A DNA stretch of 64,000 bases from Pseudomonas prosekii (GTDB lineage: Bacteria > Pseudomonadota > Gammaproteobacteria > Pseudomonadales > Pseudomonadaceae): positions 1,550,001 to 1,614,000 of the forward strand of contig NZ_LT629762.1 of assembly GCF_900105155.1 (NCBI RefSeq), written 5' to 3'. The translations under genes were made by a program, and so were the position numbers. The notes beneath the pieces are model-generated. The model did not search any database. It worked only from the letters and a program-made list of their open reading frames with translations, and had not been told where the DNA came from. Shown here in pieces: positions 44,449 to 51,800 of this stretch. Positions within the stretch are counted from its first letter, which is position 1. Every line of letters starts with the position of its first letter.

Positions 44449-46995
44449 ATGCCCGACAACAATAATAAAGAGCTGACCCTCAGCGCCCCGCTCAGCGGCC
44501 CGGTGCTCACGCTCGCCAACGTTCCGGACCCGGTGTTCGCCAGTGGCGCGATGGGTGACGGGATCGCTATCGACCCGCTCAACGACACCCTCTACGCCCC
44601 GTGCGCCGGCGTGGTTATGCACGTCGCCCGCACGGGTCACGCAATCACCTTGCGCGCCGACAACGGCGCTGAATTGCTCCTGCATTTGGGCCTCGACACT
44701 GTCGAGTTGCAGGGCGAAGGTTTCTCGGTGCTGGTCGCCGAAGGTGCGCGCGTCGCCAATGGCCAGGCGCTGTTGCGTTATGACGTGGACAAAGTTGCGC
44801 TGCAATGCAAAAGCCTGGTCAGCCTGCTGATCCTGACCAACAGCGAAGAATTTCAGGCGCGCCCAATCACCTTGAAATCGGTCAAGGTCGGCGACCCGTT
44901 GCTGCACATCGTGCGTCGAGTGGCCCATGGCGTGGCGAGTGAAATCGAGATCAGCGGGATCGAGGTTCACGGGCATGTTCGAATCGCCCATCGCGGTGGT
45001 TTGCACGCTCGCCCGGCGGCGTTGATTCGGCAGACCGCGCAAGGTTTCCAAAGCAAATCGCAGCTGCATTTCTCCGGCAAATCGGCATCCTGCGACAGCT
45101 TGATCGGGCTGATGAGCCTGGCGGTCGGCGAGCAGCAGGAAGTCAAAGTCAGCAGCCACGGCCCGGACGCGGAAGCAGCGTTGCAAGCCTTGCTGCAAGC
45201 GCTGTCCACCGCGCTGGCCGAAGACAGCCACACGGCCACCGCGCCGACGCCGATTACCGCACCGCAACGTCCGGCCGAAAAGGGTGTGCTGCACGGCGTT
45301 TGCGCCGCGCCGGGATTGGTCGCCGGGCCGCTGTTTCGGTTGAACGCGATCAGCCTGCCGGTGGACGCCGGCAATCACGATTGCGAGCAGCAACGCCACG
45401 CCCTCGATGCCGCGCTGAGCCAGGTGCGCAGCGATATCGAGCAGACCTTGGCGCTTGCCAGAAAACAGCGCAACACCGACGAAGAAGCGATTTTCGCCGC
45501 GCATCTGGCATTGCTCGAAGACCCGGCGCTGCTCGACGCTGCCGCGCAATCGATCACCTGCGGCAGCGCCGCGACCCACGCCTGGAGTGAGTCCATCGAT
45601 GCGCAATGCGAGGTGCTGCAACAGCTCGGTAGCCCGTTGCTGGCCGAGCGCGCCAACGATCTGCGCGACCTCAAGCAACGGGTGCTGCGCGCCTTGCTCG
45701 GGGAAACCTGGCACTACGAAATCCCCCACGGCGCGATTGTTGCCGCACATGAATTGACCCCGTCCGACTTGCTGCACCTGAGCCAGCAAGGCGTCGGCGG
45801 GTTGTGCATGGCGGCGGGCGGCGCGACCTCGCACGTGGCGATTCTGGCGCGCGGCAAAGGTCTGCCGTGTCTGGTGGCGCTGGGTTCAGCGCTACTGGAG
45901 CAGCAACAGGACCAGAAGCAGGAGCAACAACAGGGTCAGTCGGTGGTGCTGGATGCTAACGGCGGGCGCCTCGAACTGACGCCGAGCAGTCAACGCCTGG
46001 CCGAAGTGCAGCAAGCGCAACTCGAACATCAGCAACGTCGCGCGTTGCAACAATCGCAAGCGCATGGCAACGCGTTGACCCTCGACGGCGTCCACATCGA
46101 AGTCGCGGCGAATGTTGCGTCCAGCGCCGAAGCCGCCGATGCGCTGGCCAATGGCGCCGATGGCGTCGGCCTGCTGCGCACCGAGTTCCTCTTCGTCGAT
46201 CGCCACACCGCGCCGGACCAGCAGGAACAATGTCAGGCCTATCAAGCCGTGCTCGATGCGATGAGCGACAAACCGGTGATCATCCGCACCATCGACGTCG
46301 GCGGCGACAAGCAACTCGACTACCTGCCACTGCCCGCCGAAGCCAACCCGGTGCTGGGCCTGCGCGGTATTCGTCTGGCGCAGGTGCGCCCGGAATTGCT
46401 CGATCAACAACTGCGTGCGCTGCTCAGCGTCAGCCCTCTGTCGCGTTGCCGGATCCTCTTGCCGATGGTCACCGAAGTCGACGAGTTGCTGCACATTCGC
46501 CAACGCCTCGACGCGCTGTGCGCCGAGCTGCAAGTGAATGAACGGCCCGAACTCGGCGTGATGATCGAAGTGCCGGCCGCCGCGTTGCTCGCCGAGCAAC
46601 TGGCCGAACACGCGGACTTCTTGTCGATCGGCACCAACGATTTGTCGCAATACACCTTGGCCATGGACCGCGACCACGCTGGCCTCGCCTCCCGCGTCGA
46701 TGCCTTGCACCCGGCGCTGCTGCGTCTGATTGCGCAGACCTGCGCCGGCGCGGCGGTGCATCAGCGTTGGGTCGGGGTGTGCGGCGCGCTCGCGTCCGAT
46801 CCGCTGGCCACGCCGGTGTTGATCGGTCTGGGGGTGCGTGAGTTGTCGGTGAGCCCGGTGCAGATCGGTGAAATCAAGGACCGCGTGCGCCGCCTCGACG
46901 CGAGCGCATGCCAACGCCTCAGCCATGACCTGCTGAAGTTGCGCAGCGCGGCGGCGGTGCGTCAGGCCTGCCAGCAACATTGGCCCCTGAGCTGA
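44449..46995 (+). CDS. nagF: Multi-domain PTS protein NagF (EIIA-HPr-EI)
   Basis: 848 aa, soluble. EIIA(Glc-type) domain at 1-150 with the His in LLLHLGLDTVELQGEGF; HPr domain at about 180-260 with phospho-His in RGGLHARPAALIRQ; EI from about 285 to the end with GGATSHVAILARGKG, LLRTEFLFVDR, the PEP-binding ETIDVGGDKQ-like IRTIDVGGDKQLDYL and GVCGALASDP. Passes phosphate from PEP to EIIB of NagE. A Gln-rich insert (about residues 485-499, EQQQDQKQEQQQGQ) sits in a linker after the His domain, just before the strand VVLDANGG. Adjacent to nagE. Confidence 0.95.
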   Translation: MPDNNNKELTLSAPLSGPVLTLANVPDPVFASGAMGDGIAIDPLNDTLYAPCAGVVMHVARTGHAITLRADNGAELLLHLGLDTVELQGEGFSVLVAEGARVANGQALLRYDVDKVALQCKSLVSLLILTNSEEFQARPITLKSVKVGDPLLHIVRRVAHGVASEIEISGIEVHGHVRIAHRGGLHARPAALIRQTAQGFQSKSQLHFSGKSASCDSLIGLMSLAVGEQQEVKVSSHGPDAEAALQALLQALSTALAEDSHTATAPTPITAPQRPAEKGVLHGVCAAPGLVAGPLFRLNAISLPVDAGNHDCEQQRHALDAALSQVRSDIEQTLALARKQRNTDEEAIFAAHLALLEDPALLDAAAQSITCGSAATHAWSESIDAQCEVLQQLGSPLLAERANDLRDLKQRVLRALLGETWHYEIPHGAIVAAHELTPSDLLHLSQQGVGGLCMAAGGATSHVAILARGKGLPCLVALGSALLEQQQDQKQEQQQGQSVVLDANGGRLELTPSSQRLAEVQQAQLEHQQRRALQQSQAHGNALTLDGVHIEVAANVASSAEAADALANGADGVGLLRTEFLFVDRHTAPDQQEQCQAYQAVLDAMSDKPVIIRTIDVGGDKQLDYLPLPAEANPVLGLRGIRLAQVRPELLDQQLRALLSVSPLSRCRILLPMVTEVDELLHIRQRLDALCAELQVNERPELGVMIEVPAAALLAEQLAEHADFLSIGTNDLSQYTLAMDRDHAGLASRVDALHPALLRLIAQTCAGAAVHQRWVGVCGALASDPLATPVLIGLGVRELSVSPVQIGEIKDRVRRLDASACQRLSHDLLKLRSAAAVRQACQQHWPLS

Positions 46996-47024
46996 ACAAC
47001 AAAAAGAATCCACGGAGAACCGCC

Positions 47025-48734
47025 ATGTACCAATACTTTATCGAAGGCTTGCAACGCCTCGGCCGCGCGCTGATGTTGCCGATTGCAATCCTGCCAATCG
47101 CCGGGCTGTTGCTGCGCCTGGGCGACACCGATCTGCTGAACATCGCGATCATCCATGACGCCGGCCAAGTGATTTTCGCCAACCTGGCGATGATCTTTGC
47201 CATCGGCATCGCCGTCGGGTTCGCCAAGGACAACAACGGCACAGCTGGCCTGGCCGGGGTGATCGGGTATCTGGTGATGATCTCCACGCTGAAGGTGCTG
47301 GACGCGAGCATCAACATGGGCATGCTCGCCGGGATCGTCAGCGGTTTGATGGCCGGTGCGCTGTACAACCGTTTCAAGGACATCAAGTTGCCGGAGTACC
47401 TGGCGTTCTTCGGCGGCCGGCGTTTTGTGCCGATTGTCACCGGGTTCGCCGCCGTCGGTTTGGGCGTGGTGTTCGGCTACATCTGGCCGCCGATCCAGCA
47501 AGGCATCAACAGCTTCGGCGCGTTGATGATGGAAAGCGGCAGCTTCGGCGCGTTCGTGTTCGGCGTGTTCAACCGCTTGCTGATCGTCACCGGCCTGCAC
47601 CACATCCTCAACAACATGGCGTGGTTCATCTTCGGCAGCTTCACCGACCCGGCCACCGGCGCCGTGGTCACGGGCGACCTGTCGCGCTACTTTGCCGGCG
47701 ACCCGAAGGGCGGCCAGTTCATGACCGGGATGTTCCCGATGATGATCTTCGGCCTGCCCGCCGCGTGCCTGGCGATGTACCGCAACGCGTTGCCGGAGCG
47801 CCGCAAAGTCATGGGCGGGATTTTCCTGTCGATGGCCCTGACCTCGTTTTTGACCGGGGTGACCGAGCCGATCGAATTCGCCTTCATGTTCCTCGCGCCG
47901 ATGCTGTATCTGCTGCACGCGCTGCTGACCGGGTTGTCGATGGCCGTGACCAACCTCCTCGACATTCATCTCGGGTTTACCTTCTCCGGCGGTTTCATCG
48001 ACATGATTCTTGGCTGGGGCAAATCCACCAATGGCTGGCTGGTGATCCCGGTCGGTCTGGCTTACGCGGTGATCTACTACGTGGTGTTCGACTTCTGTAT
48101 CCGCCGCTTCAATCTGAAGACGCCGGGCCGTGAGGACGTAGCGTCTGCCGAGAAAGTCCAGATTGCCGAAAATCAGCGCGCCGGGGCATACATCCAGGCC
48201 TTGGGCGGCGCGGCCAACCTGATCACGGTCGGCGCGTGCACCACGCGGCTGCGGCTGGACATGGTTGATCGCAACCTGGCCAACGATGCCGAACTGAAAG
48301 CCTTGGGCGCGATGGCGGTCGTGCGGCCGGGCAAGGGCGGCAGTTTGCAAGTGGTGGTCGGACCGATGGCGGACAGCATCGCCGATGAGATTCGCCTGGC
48401 GATGCCGGCGCTTGGCCGCGCAGTCATCACCGCGCCGGTTGCCGCGGTCGAAACGGCAAAACCGCTGGCACTGCCCGAAGCACAGCAATGGCTGAAGGCG
48501 TTGGGCGGTGGCGACAATGTGCTGCAAATGGACTGCATCGCGATGACGCGGATTCGCCTGCAACTGGCGGACGGCGAGGCATTGTCCGAAGGCCAGTTGC
48601 AAGCGCTGGGCTGCCAAGGCGTCAGCCCCTTGGGCGGCGGCGTCTGGCACTTGTTGATCGGCGATAAAGCGCCAAGTTTGAGCGGCGCCCTGCAGGCACT
48701 GGTCAACCGTAACGAGGTCAGCGCGAAAGTCTGA
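47025..48734 (+). CDS. nagE: N-acetylglucosamine PTS permease NagE (EIIC-EIIB)
   Basis: 569 aa from ATG 47025 (GGAG in front); the frame is open to 46980 but that overlaps nagF. EIIC membrane domain at 1-370 (start MYQYFIEGLQRLGRALMLPI; GlcNAc/glucose type). First EIIB at about 385-465 with phospho-Cys in VGACTTRLRLD. A second EIIB-like domain follows at about 480-565 whose Cys position is Ala (CIAMTRIRLQL aligned to CTTRLRL), so it cannot accept phosphate. Phosphorylates GlcNAc on uptake, feeding NagA. Confidence 0.95.
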   Translation: MYQYFIEGLQRLGRALMLPIAILPIAGLLLRLGDTDLLNIAIIHDAGQVIFANLAMIFAIGIAVGFAKDNNGTAGLAGVIGYLVMISTLKVLDASINMGMLAGIVSGLMAGALYNRFKDIKLPEYLAFFGGRRFVPIVTGFAAVGLGVVFGYIWPPIQQGINSFGALMMESGSFGAFVFGVFNRLLIVTGLHHILNNMAWFIFGSFTDPATGAVVTGDLSRYFAGDPKGGQFMTGMFPMMIFGLPAACLAMYRNALPERRKVMGGIFLSMALTSFLTGVTEPIEFAFMFLAPMLYLLHALLTGLSMAVTNLLDIHLGFTFSGGFIDMILGWGKSTNGWLVIPVGLAYAVIYYVVFDFCIRRFNLKTPGREDVASAEKVQIAENQRAGAYIQALGGAANLITVGACTTRLRLDMVDRNLANDAELKALGAMAVVRPGKGGSLQVVVGPMADSIADEIRLAMPALGRAVITAPVAAVETAKPLALPEAQQWLKALGGGDNVLQMDCIAMTRIRLQLADGEALSEGQLQALGCQGVSPLGGGVWHLLIGDKAPSLSGALQALVNRNEVSAKV

Positions 48735-48823
48735 TGCCACGCAAAAAGCCATAACTATGTACCACCACCGCCCCGCTCGCTCGCTCCATGCTGATGGTTA
48801 TCCCACCCGCATGGAGCGAGCCG

Positions 48824-51800
48824 ATGAGCACTTCAGGAACACCCCCACCTGCGCCGTCCTTTGAAGAAATCAAAGGTTATCTGAATCAGATCGGCCAGCA
48901 CTTGCTCAAAACAGATAAACCGCTGAGCCCGCAACACCGGCCTTCTGCCGAGCAGGTGTATCTGGATCGCCTGAACGGGATTCTGCAGGTGCATCGAGAG
49001 CAATTTCTGCGCAAGTGCCGCACGCATTATCAGGCGCTGGAGCACAGCGACTTGCAGAGCGACGCAGGTAAAACCCTGTTGGCCACGCTCAAAATCACGC
49101 TGAACGAACAGCTGTCGGACCTGGACCTGCGCGAGGTCATCGATGGCAAACCGGCCAAAAGCTACATGACCTTTGACGCTGGTTTCACCGCCATTGGCCA
49201 CGAGGCGCGACTGGCGATTCAGGACCGTTTGCTGCATCCGCAAGCCGCCAATCTGCTGGACCGCTTGACCCTCGGCGCGGAACTGCGCCCGGGTCTGTAT
49301 GCCGTCCAGTTCGACTACCAATCACAAACTGTGGAACTGGCCGGCGCCTTCGTCGTCACCGAGAAAAACACCCCGACGGTGAGCGATCTGCTGGACCCGC
49401 AGAGCGTCGGCCAGGTGCTGCTGTTCACGCTTTCAAGAGGCATCGAAGCCTTCGATTCCCTTAGCGAACTCAATACGCATTTGCTGCAAAGCATGGATCA
49501 CCCCACCGGCCGCGACGAATTCCTGCAGCGTCTGCCAACGCGTTATCAGGCCTTGAGTGCCGGCGGGATCTGGCCATTGCAGTTATCGCCGATCAACAAC
49601 CAGCCATTGTTTGAACACCTCTACGACAAGCTGCTCGACAAGCGCAGCAAGGACATCGAACGCGCCTTGAGTCTTGAAGACAATCGGCAGCACGACTCGG
49701 CGCAATTGCTCGGCGCCCTCGACCGGGCGATCACCGCCGCCCTGCCCGACCTCAGCGCGCGCCGCGAATTACACGCCCAGGCCCTGCTCGAACGAAGCTT
49801 GCGGCACAGCGCCCCCGACTGGTATCGCAGCGCCAATGAAGCGCGGCGCACAGAGTTGGCGCTGCACTTGCGCGGCTATCATCAGGCCCGGCAAAAACTC
49901 CTCGAGCTGCTCGGCCCCGCGACAAGTGCGCAAACCCTGGCACAGCAGCAATGGCTTGAACGCTTGAGTGATGACTTGCAGATTGATGATCTACAGCCTG
50001 AACACCTGCACGTCATCACTCGGCGTTATGTCGCCGGTTTTGGTGTGTTTGAGCACTCGCGAAACCTGATCGAAATGGCCCTGCGCGGCGCGCACATCGG
50101 CGACGAATTGCCCGGATCAGACTTCCTCCTAAACAGCACCATTACCTATCGCGATCAGCCATTGCAGGCAGCGCACAGCGACCTGACCCCGGTGTGGCTT
50201 GCGGAACAATTGAAGACCCTGCAACCGCGTGTCGATTTTGCTTATGTGCAGACGCAAATGCATGCCCGCGTGCAAGTTCGGCAGGCGATTGAGGAAATGC
50301 TCGACAAGCGCATCAACGCGCTGGCCTATACCGCGTTTCTGCAGGGCCATTTGCTTGAGGGCGACCTCGAACTGATCCAGCGCCTGCGCGCGGGCGCCGC
50401 TACACAATTGAGCGCTGGCACACTTGCGCTGCATGGCGCACAACTTCAGGACCTGTGGCTGCTGCGTGAGCATGATGAAAACGGCGACATCAAGCGCCTG
50501 TTGCTGTGCAGCCCAGACGCACCACAAGGCGCCTGTTTCCAAGCCTTCGACAGCGAGATCGCGTGCCAGCAACACATTTTGGGTTGGGCTCGGGACAACG
50601 CTGCCACGCGCATGACCGACTACCTGATCAATCGACTGCCCCTGCGCTTTCGCCACACCATGCGCCAGTTTCTCGCAGGCCTGAACTTCAAAGCGGCCGA
50701 TCACGAGTACCAGGAAGTCGCGTTGAATTACGTTGGCAGTCATAGCGATGGCCTGAAGGCGATGGCGGAGCATGTGTTGGCGACGCGGGTCGACGACCAT
50801 GAATTCACCACGCCGTTATGGTATCGCTCAGCCTCAGCCGCGCAGCGAAAAAAACTCACCACGCATACCGAAGAAGCCGAAGGCATGTTGCGAGGCTTCA
50901 ACGACCATGCTTCGTCACAAAGCCGCTTTCCAAGCTTCGAGACTTATCTGCATGAGCAAGCGAAAAAACGCTTGAATGAACTGTTGCAGCGCCCCGCCAA
51001 CGATGTCGACCCCGACACGGTGTGGGCCTTTTCGCCGCCGGCGATTGTCGGTAACTGGACCCCGCCGCCACTGACTTACACCCAGTTGTATCGCGACGGT
51101 TATGCCGATGGTGTGGGGTTTCTCGATGAAAAATTCGCGCGTTCGGCGCAGTTCAAAGGTCCGCCGGGCATCGACCTGAGCCTGCTCACCGCGCAAAAAG
51201 TCGCGCGTTCGGTCACCGGTGTGTGGATCGGTCAGCGCTACATCGACAAAGTCCGCAGTGAATTGCAAAGCCCCGAAAGCCCCGGTTTTGCCCTGCGGCG
51301 CAACACCACGCTGGCAATCACTCAGCGGCAAATGTCCGCCGCCGCGCTCGAATGTCACCTGCAAGGGCACATCACCAGCGTCGATCTGCAATGGCTGGAG
51401 TCGAGCATTGCCAGCCTCGGCGAGACCTCCGCGGCAACGCGCAGCACCCACGCCATCCATCGTTTGATGATCGATGGCGAATGGGTCATCGACACTTTTC
51501 TGTTCAGCCACGGCGACAATCCCGTGCTGCTCTACACGCCCCACGCGCCCGACGGCATCAGTTTTCGCGAGGCGCGGTTGTTCAATTACCTGCTCAAACA
51601 ACAGCCCGGCATGATCGCCTACCTCACTGAACGTGTCGGCGTGCAGGCGCAGGTGCGGGTCCGCACGTTCCTGCAAGAAGCCCAACGGCAATTGCCCGAT
51701 CAGTTGAATACAACCACGCTCAGCCCGGCGCGCTACGACTCGACTCGCAACGTTGCGCCAGTGCCGGACCTGCGTCAGGCGCTGTACAGCATGAAGCTGC

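Noticed and set aside
44380..45834. A 484-codon minus-strand frame opposite nagF
   Set aside because: It is antisense to the EIIA, HPr and EI domains of nagF, whose motifs are all in the plus frame.
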